Assembly: GCF_004363655.1 (NCBI RefSeq)
Contig: NZ_SNZH01000011.1
Coordinates: 62,001 to 126,000, forward strand
Direction: 5' to 3'
DNA length: 64,000 nucleotides
Source of the DNA: Tahibacter aquaticus
Lineage (GTDB): Bacteria; Pseudomonadota; Gammaproteobacteria; Xanthomonadales; Rhodanobacteraceae
The notes under the pieces were generated by a model. It was not told the DNA's origin. It saw only the letters and a list, made by a program, of their open reading frames with translations, and did not search any database. A program made the position numbers and the translations under genes. This document shows positions 43,508 through 52,833 of the stretch, in pieces; position 1 is the stretch's first letter; every line of letters starts with the position of its first letter.

Positions 43508-45010
43508 TCAACGGTTGTCAGGATCGGGGTTGATCGCCACATCGACCACGCGCCCATCGGGCGTGGTGACGGCGACGAGCAGACGGGTATTGCCGGGCTG
43601 GCCGATCCGGTAGGTCGACTCCGTGCCGTCTGCGCCGACCTGCCGTGCGAGCAGTTGCGGCGGCGACTGGTCCCAGGCAGGCGGCAAGGCGTGGCGCAGG
43701 CCGAGCAGCGTTTCGGCAGAAGGAGCGTAGCCGGTGCCGTCGGCCGCAACGGTTACGGCGTCGCCCGCCATCAGCGGCCGCAGCCTGTTCCACAGCGCCT
43801 GGGTGAGGGGCGGGCGGTCGTCGGCAATGACCTGGCGCGGCGCGGGCATCAGCGCGGGCTCGACCATGCCGGCGACAACGCGGGCGATGCCGTTGGGCCA
43901 GCTGTGTTGCGAATCGAGGTTGGTCAGCACGACCACGGTGAGGCCGTCGTCGAGATAGCGCGCCAGCATGCTGGTGAAGCCCTGCCAGGCGCCGTCGTGT
44001 TCAACCACGCGGTGCCCGTTGACCTGTTGGACGAACCAGCCGAAGCCATAGCCCTCGGCGTTGGGCACGCCGGTATCGAGCGGGAATGGCGTCCACATCT
44101 GCTGCAATGTCGCTGGCTTGAGCAGGGCGCTTCCATACAGGGCGCGGTCCCAGTGTTCGAGGTCGCGCACGGTGAAGTAGAGCGTTCCGTCCGCGGTGGC
44201 GTTGAAGGTGGGCGATACCCACTGCTGATTGCGCAGCACGCCGCCAGTGATCTCATAGCCCGCGGCGCGATGCGGCACGATATCGAGGTCCGAGATCACG
44301 CGGGTGGCCCGCATGCCCAGCGGCGCAAAGATGTTCTGCTGCAGATAGTCGCCGAAGAACTGTCCCGTCACGCGGTGGATCAGAACGCCCAGCAGCACGT
44401 AGTTGGTATTTTGATAGGCCCAGTCGCTGCCTGCGGCGAAATCGATCGGCAGTTCGGCCATCGCCGCGACGAGTTCGTCCTCGGAGTAGTCGCGACGCAG
44501 ATCGAAGGGACCGCCCGCGGCGATGCGTTCCTCGCTGTCGTGGGCGGCCAGACCGGAGGTATGCGACAGCAGGTGAGCGACGGTGATCGGCTGCCAGCTC
44601 GCGGGTGCCTCGGGAAAATAGGTGCGGATGCTGTCGTGCAGCCCGACCTTGCCCTGTTCGACCAGCATCATCACCGCGGTGGCGGTGAAGGATTTGCCGA
44701 TCGAACCCGACTGCATCACCGTATCGGCAGAAACCGGCACCGTGAGTTCGATGTTGGCCAGGCCGTAGCCCTTGGTCAGCACGGCGCTACCGTGACGATA
44801 GATGCCCAGCGCCAGCCCCGGAATGCGCTGACGCGCCATTTCGCCGCTGATGTAGCGATCGATGGATGCCATCTGCGCGGCACTCAGGCTGGTACGAGAC
44901 ATATCCGGCATGGCACTCCCCTGGCGGCCGAACAGACCGAAACCGCGCGTTGCACCCACCACGAGCGCCGCACCGGCCAGCGCCACCATCACGACTGTTC
45001 GCACTCGCAT
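43508..45010 (-). CDS. Beta-lactamase-fold serine hydrolase, exported
   Basis: A 500-residue class C beta-lactamase-like hydrolase. A signal or anchor (VVMVALAGAALVVGATRG) is followed by the serine-hydrolase domain: SxxK in QSGSIGKSF, Y-x-N in WAYQNTNYVLLG and H-x-G in VVEHDGAWQGF. The C-terminal 120 residues form an extra beta domain (PQLLARQVGADGTESTYRIGQPGNTRLLVAV). Members hydrolyse peptides, esters or amides; resistance activity should not be assumed. The ATG at 45010 has GGAA eight bases upstream; ATG 45016 is two bases from it and less likely. Divergent promoters absent: the AraC gene upstream faces the same way. Confidence 0.87.
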   Translation of the reverse strand: MRVRTVVMVALAGAALVVGATRGFGLFGRQGSAMPDMSRTSLSAAQMASIDRYISGEMARQRIPGLALGIYRHGSAVLTKGYGLANIELTVPVSADTVMQSGSIGKSFTATAVMMLVEQGKVGLHDSIRTYFPEAPASWQPITVAHLLSHTSGLAAHDSEERIAAGGPFDLRRDYSEDELVAAMAELPIDFAAGSDWAYQNTNYVLLGVLIHRVTGQFFGDYLQQNIFAPLGMRATRVISDLDIVPHRAAGYEITGGVLRNQQWVSPTFNATADGTLYFTVRDLEHWDRALYGSALLKPATLQQMWTPFPLDTGVPNAEGYGFGWFVQQVNGHRVVEHDGAWQGFTSMLARYLDDGLTVVVLTNLDSQHSWPNGIARVVAGMVEPALMPAPRQVIADDRPPLTQALWNRLRPLMAGDAVTVAADGTGYAPSAETLLGLRHALPPAWDQSPPQLLARQVGADGTESTYRIGQPGNTRLLVAVTTPDGRVVDVAINPDPDNR

Positions 45011-45140
45011 AGTCATCGTTCCGTGAGAACTGTCGCCGACGCCTGGACAACGCGCAGCGCCCGTTTTGTGGGTAGAGCCGGCGATTGTTTCTGGCCAGGG
45101 TGCGGGCCGCAAGTGACGTTCGACAGTAGGATTGCTGCCC

Positions 45141-46037
45141 TCAACGCCCGCGCGCGTAACGCCCCGGCGCCTGGCCAACGTGCCGGCTGAATGCCGTGCT
45201 GAAGGTGCTCGCCGAGCTGTAGCCGACGCGTTCGGCGACCTGGCCCAGCGCCAGATCCTGCCGGCGCAGCAGGTCCTTGGCGACGGCCATGCGCCAGGTC
45301 AGCAGGTAGAGCATCGGCGCCATGCCTACGGTGCCGGAAAAACGCTGGAAAAAGGTAGAACGGGACAATGCCGCGGTTTTCGCCAGCTGTGCCACGGTCC
45401 AGTTGCGCGCGAGCTGGCCATGCATCTGCTGCAATGCCGGCGCCAGCCGCGCATCCGACAGGCCGCGGAGCAGTCCGGGCGGAGCGTCGCTGCCTTCGCT
45501 CGAGCGCAGCGCTTCCACCAGCAACAGTTCCACCAGGCGGGACAGCACGAATTCGCGCCCGGGCTTTTGCCCGGCGGATTCCTCGCCGAGCAAGCGCACC
45601 AGCAGCGACAGCTGCGCCACGCCGCGGATATGCAGCAGGGATGGCAGCAGCGACACGAGCAGGCCGGAATCCGGCGAATCGAACAGGAAGGAGCCGCCGA
45701 GCAGACGCACGTCGGGCGCGCCGCCCTGGGTGCCATGACGTACTTCGCCGGCCGGGGCGGGCGCCTGCTTCGGGTCGATCTGCTTCGGGGTTGCGCGCGC
45801 GAAGCTCGACAGGGTGAAACCCGGCGTCGCCGGCAGCAGCAGGAAATCGCCGGCCTGCAGCGTGAGCGGCGGGTGTCCGTCGACGGCGAGCAGGCAGCTG
45901 CCCTCCAGCACCGCGCAAAAACTCGGCTGGCCGAATTCCGTATAGCGCACCGCCCAGCGGCCGGCGCCGCTGATGCCTTTGGAAAACACCGCGCGCGGCC
46001 GCAGCAGGCCGACGACTTCGGAAAGCGGGTCGCTCAT
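45141..46037 (-). CDS. AraC-family transcriptional regulator with cupin_6 N-terminus
   Basis: A 298-residue activator. The N-terminal half is a cupin-like sensing domain (FCAVLEGSCLLAVDGHPPLTLQAGDFLLLPATPGF) and the C-terminal part (about 200-298) has the two AraC helix-turn-helix motifs: WTVAQLAKTAALSRSTFFQRFSGTVGMAPMLYLLTWRM and LGQVAERVGYSSASTFSTAFSRHVGQAPGRYARG. It is divergent from the SDR gene (98 bases between starts), the usual arrangement in which an AraC regulator controls an oxidoreductase. The start at 46037 matches where homology begins; ATG 46097 is possible. Confidence 0.88.
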   Translation of the reverse strand: MSDPLSEVVGLLRPRAVFSKGISGAGRWAVRYTEFGQPSFCAVLEGSCLLAVDGHPPLTLQAGDFLLLPATPGFTLSSFARATPKQIDPKQAPAPAGEVRHGTQGGAPDVRLLGGSFLFDSPDSGLLVSLLPSLLHIRGVAQLSLLVRLLGEESAGQKPGREFVLSRLVELLLVEALRSSEGSDAPPGLLRGLSDARLAPALQQMHGQLARNWTVAQLAKTAALSRSTFFQRFSGTVGMAPMLYLLTWRMAVAKDLLRRQDLALGQVAERVGYSSASTFSTAFSRHVGQAPGRYARGR

Positions 46038-46135
46038 GACGGGACGATGGCCAATGAAATTCGGACGTTTCCGCGTAGATCGTCCGGGCATGGTCACCTA
46101 AGGTAGGCACCGAATCAACCACCCCAGGAACTTGC

Positions 46136-46879
46136 ATGAAAACTGTACTGATCACCGGCTGCTCGTCCGGCTATGGCCTCGAAACCGCGCACTATTTCCA
46201 TGCCCAGGGCTGGAAGGTGGTCGCCACGATGCGCACGCCGACGACGGAGCCGGCGCCGTTGTCCGATCGCTTCCGCGTGCTGGCGCTCGATGTGACCCGG
46301 CCCGACAGCATCGCCCGCGCCGTCGAGGCTTGCGGCCCGCTCGATGTGCTGGTCAACAATGCCGGCATCGGCCTGTTCGGCGCGTTCGAGGCCACGCCGA
46401 TGACGACGGTGCGCGAGGTGTTCGACACCAACACCTTCGGCGTGATGGCGATGACGCAGGCGGTGCTGCCGCAGTTCCGCGCGCGCCGCGCGGGCGTGGT
46501 CGTCAACGTGACCTCCAGCGCGACGCTGGCGCCGATGCCGCTGGTCGCCGCCTATACCGCCAGCAAGACCGCCGTCGAAGGATTCACCGCGTCGCTGGCC
46601 CACGAACTGCGGGGCTTCGATGTGAAGGTGAAGCTGGTCGAACCCGGCTATGCGCCGACGACGCGCTTTACCAGCAACGGGCAGGAACGCATGCAGGGAC
46701 TGATTCCGCAGGCGTATGCGCCGTATGCACAGCAGGTGTTCGCCGCGCTGACGCAGTTGACGGCGGTCACCACGGCCGCCGATGTGGCGCAGGCGGTGTG
46801 GCAGGCGGCAAACGATACGACGGGACAATTGCATTTTCCGGCAGGCGCCGATGCGCTGGCGTTGGCCGGGTCGCGGTGA
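46136..46879 (+). CDS. Short-chain dehydrogenase/reductase
   Basis: A 247-residue NAD(P)-dependent oxidoreductase of the classical SDR family. The cofactor motif TGCSSGYG at residues 7-14, the NNAG motif, and the catalytic Ser in NVTSSAT and Tyr-x3-Lys in AYTASKTA are intact. The Arg after the first strand (ATMRTPT) suggests NADP preference. AGGAA lies eight bases before the ATG. It may be under the divergent AraC regulator; it also lies next to the ECF41 sigma gene, whose usual partners include an SDR-type oxidoreductase. Confidence 0.9.
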   Translation: MKTVLITGCSSGYGLETAHYFHAQGWKVVATMRTPTTEPAPLSDRFRVLALDVTRPDSIARAVEACGPLDVLVNNAGIGLFGAFEATPMTTVREVFDTNTFGVMAMTQAVLPQFRARRAGVVVNVTSSATLAPMPLVAAYTASKTAVEGFTASLAHELRGFDVKVKLVEPGYAPTTRFTSNGQERMQGLIPQAYAPYAQQVFAALTQLTAVTTAADVAQAVWQAANDTTGQLHFPAGADALALAGSR

Positions 46880-46885
46880 TGGCCG

Positions 46886-47773
46886 TCAGACCGCTTTCAG
46901 CGCTGGCGCCCCCGGCAGGCGCTGCAATTTTTCCGGGTTCCGCTGCACCCGGATGCAATGGATCCGCTCGCCGTCGGTTTCGTAGGCCTGCGCCGATTCC
47001 AGCACGCCGTCGAAATACCGCAGCAGGCCCCAGCTACCGTTGAGCTGCACCCGTTCGATGCGCATCGCCTGGGTCGGGCGCACGGTTACGGCCTGGAACA
47101 GGCGCGCGATGCGCTCGGCACCGCGCAGCGGCGCGGGCACGCTGCGCACCACGCCGCCGCCGTCGCCGAGCAGTTCGGCGTTGTCGGCGAGCATGGCTTT
47201 CATGGCGGAATAGTCGCCGTCGGTCATGGCCGCGGCGAAGCGTTGCATCAGGCGGCGATGCGCCTCGGGCGTGGCGCGGTAGCGCGGGCTGGCGTCGCGC
47301 AGCTGGCTGCGGGCGCGGTAGACGATCTGGCGGCAGGCGGCTTCGCTCTTGCCCAGGGTGTGGGCCAGGTCGCTGTAGTCGGCGTCGAACACGTCGCGCA
47401 TGAGATAGGCCGCCCGGGTTTCGGGCGACAGGCGTTCGAGCAGGGTGAGCAGGGCGATGGAGATGTCGCCGCTGTGCGCATGCGCCTGCTCGGGCGTGGC
47501 CGGACCGTCGCTGAGCACAGGTTCGGGCAACCAGATGCCGACATAGTGTTCGCGCGCCGCCTGGGCACTGCGCAGGCGGTCGATGGCGCGGCGCGTCGTG
47601 GTGGTGACCAGCCAGGCTTCGGCGTTGCCGATGGCGCTCTGGTCGCTGTCATGCCAGCGCAGCCAGACGTCCTGCACGACGTCTTCGGCTTCGGCGACGG
47701 AGCCGAGCATGCGATAGGCGATGCCGTGCAGGCGCGGCTGCAGGCGGCTGACGATGTCGCGGGCGTCGTCCAT
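46886..47773 (-). CDS. ECF41-type RNA polymerase sigma factor
   Basis: A 295-residue extracytoplasmic-function sigma factor. Region 2 (LHGIAYRMLGSVAEAEDVVQDVWLRWHD) and region 4 (LSPETRAAYLMRDVFDADYSDLAHTLGKSEAACRQIVYRAR) are followed by a SnoaL-like C-terminal extension with the DGGGVVRSVPAPLRGAERIARL segment. That extension defines the ECF41 group and regulates its activity, replacing a separate anti-sigma factor. The ATG at 47773 is chosen; upstream in-frame sequence looks non-coding. It lies downstream of the carboxymuconolactone-decarboxylase-like gene, its typical ECF41 partner, on the same strand. Confidence 0.88.
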   Translation of the reverse strand: MDDARDIVSRLQPRLHGIAYRMLGSVAEAEDVVQDVWLRWHDSDQSAIGNAEAWLVTTTTRRAIDRLRSAQAAREHYVGIWLPEPVLSDGPATPEQAHAHSGDISIALLTLLERLSPETRAAYLMRDVFDADYSDLAHTLGKSEAACRQIVYRARSQLRDASPRYRATPEAHRRLMQRFAAAMTDGDYSAMKAMLADNAELLGDGGGVVRSVPAPLRGAERIARLFQAVTVRPTQAMRIERVQLNGSWGLLRYFDGVLESAQAYETDGERIHCIRVQRNPEKLQRLPGAPALKAV

Positions 47774-47893
47774 GGCGGCAACCGTCGCCGATTCGCCGCG
47801 GCGGGGCAACCGCCCCGCGTCACGGTATCCGGCGCGGCGAGCACAAGGCACGGTCCCTGCCGGCCCCGGAATGTCGCCGGGCCGGCATGCGCC

Positions 47894-48373
47894 TCAGGCC
47901 AGGTTGGCCTTGTCCAGGCCAAAGGCCTTGTCCTGCGTACCGGGCACGCAGCCGAAGGCGACATTGACGCGATTCCAGGCGTTGATGGCCATCACGTGGT
48001 AGGTGAGATCGGTGAGCTCCTGCTCGGAGAACTGGCCGCGCACGCGTTCGTAGAGGTCATCGGGCACGCCGTGCGGCGGCAGTTGGGTGAGCACGTCGGT
48101 CCAGGCCAGGGCGGCACGTTCGCGCGGCGCAAACAGGGTGGACTCGCGCCACGCGGCAAGGTGATGCAGGCGCAGCGGACGTTCGCCATGGATCGTCGCC
48201 TGCTTGATGTGCATATCGAGGCAGAAGGCGCAGCCGTTGAGTTGCGAGGCGCGGATGGAAACGAGGTCGCCGATCGATTCTTCGATGGTCGCGCGTTTGA
48301 TCAGGGTGCTGAACTCGATGAATTTCCTGAACAGTTCCGGCGATTGCTTGGCGTAGTCGAGACGCTGGGTCAT
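47894..48373 (-). CDS. Carboxymuconolactone decarboxylase family protein (AhpD-like)
   Basis: A 159-residue all-helical protein. The redox motif C-x-x-C in NGCAFCLDMHIKQA, with the following His, marks the AhpD-like alkylhydroperoxidase subgroup; the helices LFRKFIEFSTLIKRATIEESIGDLVSIRASQ and LTDLTYHVMAINAWNRVNVAF complete the domain. It probably handles peroxides or acts as an electron carrier; the substrate is unknown. It is followed 120 bases later by the ECF41 sigma factor gene, a pairing seen in many genomes where ECF41 drives such a gene. ATG at 48373 is used. Confidence 0.87.
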   Translation of the reverse strand: MTQRLDYAKQSPELFRKFIEFSTLIKRATIEESIGDLVSIRASQLNGCAFCLDMHIKQATIHGERPLRLHHLAAWRESTLFAPRERAALAWTDVLTQLPPHGVPDDLYERVRGQFSEQELTDLTYHVMAINAWNRVNVAFGCVPGTQDKAFGLDKANLA

Positions 48374-48561
48374 GGGGAGGCTCACTCGGGCTGAAAAGCG
48401 GGTCGCTGCGGCGGCGCATCGGCGCACGGTGTGCCGCGTCGGGACGGCAGACTAGGTCTGCGCGGCACCGGCCGCTAGGCGTCTGCATGGACGCACGGTG
48501 TTGCGCGCGATGCACCAATCGCGTGGCCCGGTGTTTGCGGCGGCCTCGTCGCAGCCAGCCT

Positions 48562-48588
48562 TGTTACAAAGGGCTGGTGTCGAACGTC
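48562..48588 (+). promoter_or_regulatory. ECF41-like promoter candidate
   Basis: TGTTACA at 48562-48568, 16 bases, then CGTC at 48585-48588. This is one base away from the TGTCACA-N16-CGTC form reported for ECF41 sigma factors. It points rightward into the LysR gene, whose ATG lies only ten bases beyond CGTC, not into the CMD gene on the other strand. Confidence 0.4.
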
Positions 48589-48597
48589 TGATGGGTC

Positions 48598-49734
48598 ATG
48601 AACGACGACAGTGTCGCGGGCCTGGCCCGCATCGACGATAGGCGCGGCGCGGGTGCGGATTCCCCGCCGCTGCGACATGACAGCCCGGACACGGCCTCGG
48701 CGCAGGGCCGGTCCGCGCCCGAAGGCGCCGATACCCTGGCAGCCAGCTTTTCCGCCAGCTATGCCGGCGTGGTGGCGTTTATCACCGTGGCCGCCGAGGG
48801 CAGCTTCGCCAAGGCGGCGGACCGGCTGGGCATAGGCCGTTCCGCGGTCAGCCGCAGTGTGCAGAAGCTGGAAAGCCAGTTAGGCGCGCGGCTGTTCATG
48901 CGCACCACGCGCAGTACCTCGCTGACGCGCGAAGGCGAGCTGTTCTACGCCAACTGCAATCCGGGCGTGGAGCGCATCGTGCAGGCACTGGATGCGATGC
49001 GCGACCTGCGCGAAGGCCCGCCACGCGGACAGCTGCGCATTGCGTCCACCGTGGGTTTCGGCCGTCGCGTGGTGGCCCCGTTGCTCAACGCGTTTCATGC
49101 GCGCTATCCGCAGATGGCGACCGAGCTGGTGCTGGACGACGGCCCGGTCGATTTCGCGGCCGACCGCGTCGACGTGGCGTTTCGCGAGGGCCGCCTGCAA
49201 GACAGCCAGGTCGTGGCGAAGCAGCTGATTCCGCTGCAGCGTTGGCTGTGCGCGTCGCCGGACTACGCACGCCGCCACGGCCTGCCGCAGCAACTGGACG
49301 ATTTGCCTGCACACCGGTGCATTGCCTTGCGCCAGTGTTCGGGACGCCTGTCTGCCTGGGAGTTCAACGTGGACGGTCAGGCGCGCGCGCTGCACCCCAC
49401 GGCACGGCACACGTTCAACGATGCCGACCTGGTACTGCAGGCCGCACTGGACGGCCAGGGACTGGCACAGCTGGCGGGTTACCAGGCCAGCAGCTACCTG
49501 CGCAGCGGGCAGCTGCTCGCCTGCCTGGGGCGTCATGCGCCGGCAGATCGCGGCCATTACCTGTGCTATCTCAGCCGGCAGCAGCTGCCCGCGCGCATTC
49601 GCGTATTCATCGACCATATGACGGTGCAGATTCGTGCGCTCGATCTGCATGGCCTGGCGACTTCCTGCCGCCCTGGCCGTCATCACGGGTTGCGTCTTGC
49701 TGTCGCCAGCGGGGCGGATTCCGCCCCGCAGTGA
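48598..49734 (+). CDS. LysR-family transcriptional regulator
   Basis: A 378-residue LTTR. The helix-turn-helix is at about residues 58-95 (AFITVAAEGSFAKAADRLGIGRSAVSRSVQKLESQLGARLFMRTTRSTSLT), followed by a substrate-binding domain (FGRRVVAPLLNAFHARYPQMATELVLDDGPVDFAADRVDVAFR). LTTRs are normally about 300 residues, so an N-terminal extension of about 50 (Asp/Ser/Pro-rich) and a C-terminal tail are unusual; the true start may lie further in, at a non-ATG codon. It is divergent from the CMD-ECF41 pair and may relate to it, but no target is known. Confidence 0.85.
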   Translation: MNDDSVAGLARIDDRRGAGADSPPLRHDSPDTASAQGRSAPEGADTLAASFSASYAGVVAFITVAAEGSFAKAADRLGIGRSAVSRSVQKLESQLGARLFMRTTRSTSLTREGELFYANCNPGVERIVQALDAMRDLREGPPRGQLRIASTVGFGRRVVAPLLNAFHARYPQMATELVLDDGPVDFAADRVDVAFREGRLQDSQVVAKQLIPLQRWLCASPDYARRHGLPQQLDDLPAHRCIALRQCSGRLSAWEFNVDGQARALHPTARHTFNDADLVLQAALDGQGLAQLAGYQASSYLRSGQLLACLGRHAPADRGHYLCYLSRQQLPARIRVFIDHMTVQIRALDLHGLATSCRPGRHHGLRLAVASGADSAPQ

Positions 49735-49779
49735 CAGGCGAAGCGAGCAACTGGAACGCCGCTGGCGGTTTGCCGCGAC

Positions 49780-50502
49780 CTACGCTTTCGGGGCCCTCGC
49801 CACCGCCCAGACATCGACCCGCTGCACGCCGGCGCGCCGCAGGGCCAGCGCACATTCGTGCGCCGTGGCGCCGGTGGTCATCACGTCGTCGAGCAGGGCG
49901 ACATGCGCCGGCAGCGCAGTCCCCGCCGGCACGGCAAAGGCCTTGCGCAGATTGCGCCGCCGCGCCAGCGCGCTCAGGCCGCTTTGCGCGGGTGTGGCGT
50001 GCAGACGCTGCAGTCCCTGCGGTACGAGGCTTACGCCCAGGGCGAGCGCCAGCGGACGGGCCAGTTCCAGTGCCTGGTTGTAGCCACGCTCGCGCAGCCG
50101 ATCCACATGCAAGGGCACGGGTATCAGCGCCTGCGGCAGGGACAGGCCGGATGCGGGCCACTGCGCCAGGGCCAGCTCGGCCAGTACGCGGCCGGCGGCG
50201 AGGTCGCCGCTGAACTTGAAGCGGGTCAGCAGGCCGGCCAGCGGCGGCAGGTAGACGAACGGCGCCCAGGTCGCGGTGTAGGCCGGCGGGCGCTTGAGGC
50301 AACGCCCGCACTCGGCGCTGGCGATGGCCAGGGGCAGGCCGCAACGCCGGCAGCAGCGGGGATTGGGTTGCAGGTCGGCGCGGCAGGGATCGCACAGGTC
50401 GCGCCGTGCCGCACCGGCCGCACCGCAGAGCAGGCAGGTGGCGGGCAGCAGGCCGAAGCTGAGGCGGCGCAGCCAGCCGTCAACTGTCGAACGCGTGTTC
50501 AA
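49780..50502 (-). CDS. comF: ComF family phosphoribosyltransferase-like protein
   Basis: A 240-residue protein. The N-terminus holds four paired Cys (CLLCG, CDPC, CRRCG, CGRC) that form a zinc-binding region, and the C-terminal half is a phosphoribosyltransferase-type domain with PRPP-loop [18 protein letters not shown]. ComF is implicated in DNA uptake and fork rescue; its GntX relatives likewise. The TTG at 50502 is preferred because GGAGG lies eight bases before it; an ATG at 50565 overlaps the bioB start and has no such site. Divergent from bioB. Confidence 0.82.
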   Translation of the reverse strand: MNTRSTVDGWLRRLSFGLLPATCLLCGAAGAARRDLCDPCRADLQPNPRCCRRCGLPLAIASAECGRCLKRPPAYTATWAPFVYLPPLAGLLTRFKFSGDLAAGRVLAELALAQWPASGLSLPQALIPVPLHVDRLRERGYNQALELARPLALALGVSLVPQGLQRLHATPAQSGLSALARRRNLRKAFAVPAGTALPAHVALLDDVMTTGATAHECALALRRAGVQRVDVWAVARAPKA

Positions 50503-50508
50503 GTTGAC
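50479..50508. promoter_or_regulatory. Interrupted palindrome between comF and bioB
   Basis: Outer arms GTCAAC and GTTGAC with an inner GAAC / GTTC pair span 30 bases over the comF start and about 55 bases before the bioB start. It may be an operator for the biotin operon. It resembles a BirA-type site in outline, but the spacer is longer than the usual 14-16 bases and the half-sites are not TTGTAAACC-like. Confidence 0.4.
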
Positions 50509-50563
50509 AGCCTCCGCCGCGGCCCGGACACTCGCGCCGAATTTAGCCTGCCGGCACTCGCCC

Positions 50564-51622
50564 ATGACAGCCCTACGCCACGACTGGACGCGCGCGGAAG
50601 TCCGCGCCCTGTTCGACCTGCCCTTCGCCGACCTGATGCAGCGCGCGCAGGAAACCCACCGTACGCACCACGATGCGAACGCGGTGCAGATCTCCACCCT
50701 GCTGTCGATCAAGACCGGCGGCTGCCCCGAAGACTGTGCTTATTGCCCGCAGGCCGCGCGCTACTCGACCGGCCTGAAGGCCGAGAAGCTGATGAGCCTG
50801 GACGCGGTGCTCGACAAGGCGCGCCAGGCCAAGGCGGCCGGCGCCTCGCGCTTCTGCATGGGCGCGGCCTGGCGTTCGCCCAAGGACCGCGACGTGGCCA
50901 AGGTGGCCGAGATGGTCGGCGCGGTGAAGGCGCTGGGCCTGGAAACCTGCGCCACGCTGGGCATGCTCGACGGCGGCCAGGCGCGCAAGCTGAAAGATGC
51001 CGGGCTGGACTACTACAACCACAACCTGGATACGGCGCCGGAGTTCTACGGCGACGTGATCAAGACGCGCGAATACCAGGACCGCCTGGATACGCTGGAC
51101 CACGTGCGCGAAGCCGGCATGAAGACCTGCTGCGGCGGCATTGTCGGCATGGGCGAGACGCGCGACCAGCGCGCCGGCCTGCTGCAGACCCTGGCCAACC
51201 TGCCGGAACACCCGACCTCGGTGCCGATCAACCGCCTGGTACAGGTCGCCGGCACGCCGCTGGCGGGTACGGCCCTGCTCGATCCGTTCGAATTCGTGCG
51301 CACGATCGCGGTGGCGCGCCTGCTGATGCCCACGTCGATGGTGCGCCTGTCCGCCGGCCGCGCCGAGATGAGCGACGAGCTGCAGGCGCTGTGTTTCCTG
51401 GCCGGCGCGAACTCGATCTTCTACGGCGAGAAGCTGCTGACCACGGGCAACCCGGACGTGGAACACGACCAGGCCCTGTTCGCCCGCCTGGGCATCCATC
51501 CGCTGCAGGTAGTGGAACAAGGCACTACCGTACATGCGGATATTGTGGAAATGGAAACCGAGGCCGCCTGCGGCAACGGCGGCTGCGGCGGAGCCTGCGC
51601 CGACACCGGCCTGGCCGCCTGA
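50564..51622 (+). CDS. bioB: Biotin synthase BioB
   Basis: A 352-residue radical SAM enzyme that inserts sulphur into dethiobiotin, the last step of biotin synthesis. The SAM-cluster motif C-x3-C-x2-C is CPEDCAYC (Cys54, Cys58, Cys61); the second cluster ligands are in [19 protein letters not shown] and [12 protein letters not shown], and Arg in VRLSAGR completes it. The C-terminal tail AACGNGGCGGAC is Cys/Gly-rich and unusual for BioB. First gene of the bio operon; its ATG overlaps a possible upstream comF start on the other strand. No Shine-Dalgarno is obvious. Confidence 0.96.
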   Translation: MTALRHDWTRAEVRALFDLPFADLMQRAQETHRTHHDANAVQISTLLSIKTGGCPEDCAYCPQAARYSTGLKAEKLMSLDAVLDKARQAKAAGASRFCMGAAWRSPKDRDVAKVAEMVGAVKALGLETCATLGMLDGGQARKLKDAGLDYYNHNLDTAPEFYGDVIKTREYQDRLDTLDHVREAGMKTCCGGIVGMGETRDQRAGLLQTLANLPEHPTSVPINRLVQVAGTPLAGTALLDPFEFVRTIAVARLLMPTSMVRLSAGRAEMSDELQALCFLAGANSIFYGEKLLTTGNPDVEHDQALFARLGIHPLQVVEQGTTVHADIVEMETEAACGNGGCGGACADTGLAA

Positions 51623-51663
51623 CAGCGGCACCGCCGCGGCCCGGCCGCGGCGAAACCCGGCGC

Positions 51664-52833
51664 ATGAACCGTCCCGACCTGCTTGCCCGCCTGGCGCACA
51701 GCCAGGCCGAACGCGCCGAGGCCGGCCTGCTGCGCCGCCTGCGCAGCGTGGAACAGGTGCAGGGCCCGCATATCGTCGTCGGCGGGCGGCGCCTGCTGAG
51801 CTTTGCCAGCAACGATTACCTCGGCCTGGCCCAGCATCCGCGCCTGGTGGAGGCGCTGTGCACGGCCGCGCAACGCTGGGGCGTGGGCGCGACGGCAGCG
51901 CACCTGCTCGGCGGCCACCGGGCCGAACACGAGGAACTGGAAGTCGCGCTGGCTGCCTGGACCGGGCGCGAACGCGCACTGCTGTTTTCCAGCGGCTATG
52001 CGGCCAATCTCGGCGTGCTGGGCGCGCTGCTGCGCGACGGCGACCTGTGCGTGCAGGACAAGCTCAATCACGCCAGCCTGATTGATGCGTCGCGCCTGTC
52101 CGGCGCGACGCTGAAACGCTACGTGCATAACGACGTGGACAGCGCCCAGCGCCAGTTGCAGACCCTGCCTGAGCAGGCCGCATTGCTCGCCAGCGACGGC
52201 GTGTTCAGCATGGACGGAGACATTGCGCCGCTGCGCGAATTGGCCACGCTGTGCCGCGCACACGGCGCGCTGCTGCAGATCGACGATGCCCACGGCCTCG
52301 GCGTACTCGGCCCCGAAGGCGCCGGCAGCGTGGCCGAAGCCGGGCTCGATCAGACCGACGTGCCGGTGCTGATGGCCACGCTGGGCAAGGCATTGGGCGT
52401 GGCCGGTGCGTTCGTCGCGGGCAGCGCGAGCCTGATCGACGGACTGGTGCAGTTCGCCCGCGCGCATATCTACACCACGGCGATGCCGCCGGCGCTGGCC
52501 GCAGCGACGCGGGTCGCGCTGGATATCGCGCGCTTCGAGCCGTGGCGGCGCGAGCGGCTGCAAGCGCTGATCCGCCATCTGCGCCACGGTGCAGAATGCC
52601 GCGGATTGCAATTGTTGCCTTCACGCACGGCCATACAGCCGCTGCTGGTCGGCGACAGCACGGCGGCGCTGCGCCTGGCGCAGGCGCTGGAAGCGCAGGG
52701 CTACTACGTGCCGGCGATACGGCCGCCGACCGTGGCGGCAGGCAAGGCCCGGCTGCGCATCGCGCTGTCGGCGCTGCATACGGAAGCCATGGTGGAAGGT
52801 CTGCTCGATTCGCTGGCCGCGGTGCGCGCATGA
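51664..52833 (+). CDS. bioF: 8-amino-7-oxononanoate synthase BioF
   Basis: A 389-residue PLP enzyme that joins pimeloyl-ACP (or CoA) and L-alanine. Landmarks: SFASNDYLGLAQHP, ATAAHLLGGHRAEHEELE, LFSSGYAANLG, the PLP-binding Asp in IDDAHGLGVLG and Lys242 in TLGKALGVAGAF. The length and order are canonical for the alpha-oxoamine synthase family. It follows bioB after 41 bases and overlaps the next gene by four bases (ATGA). Confidence 0.95.
   Translation: MNRPDLLARLAHSQAERAEAGLLRRLRSVEQVQGPHIVVGGRRLLSFASNDYLGLAQHPRLVEALCTAAQRWGVGATAAHLLGGHRAEHEELEVALAAWTGRERALLFSSGYAANLGVLGALLRDGDLCVQDKLNHASLIDASRLSGATLKRYVHNDVDSAQRQLQTLPEQAALLASDGVFSMDGDIAPLRELATLCRAHGALLQIDDAHGLGVLGPEGAGSVAEAGLDQTDVPVLMATLGKALGVAGAFVAGSASLIDGLVQFARAHIYTTAMPPALAAATRVALDIARFEPWRRERLQALIRHLRHGAECRGLQLLPSRTAIQPLLVGDSTAALRLAQALEAQGYYVPAIRPPTVAAGKARLRIALSALHTEAMVEGLLDSLAAVRA

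Noticed and set aside
50479-50508. Classical BirA box
   Set aside because: Half-sites are not TTGTAAACC-like and the spacing is longer than 14-16 bases, so only an unspecified operator is suggested.
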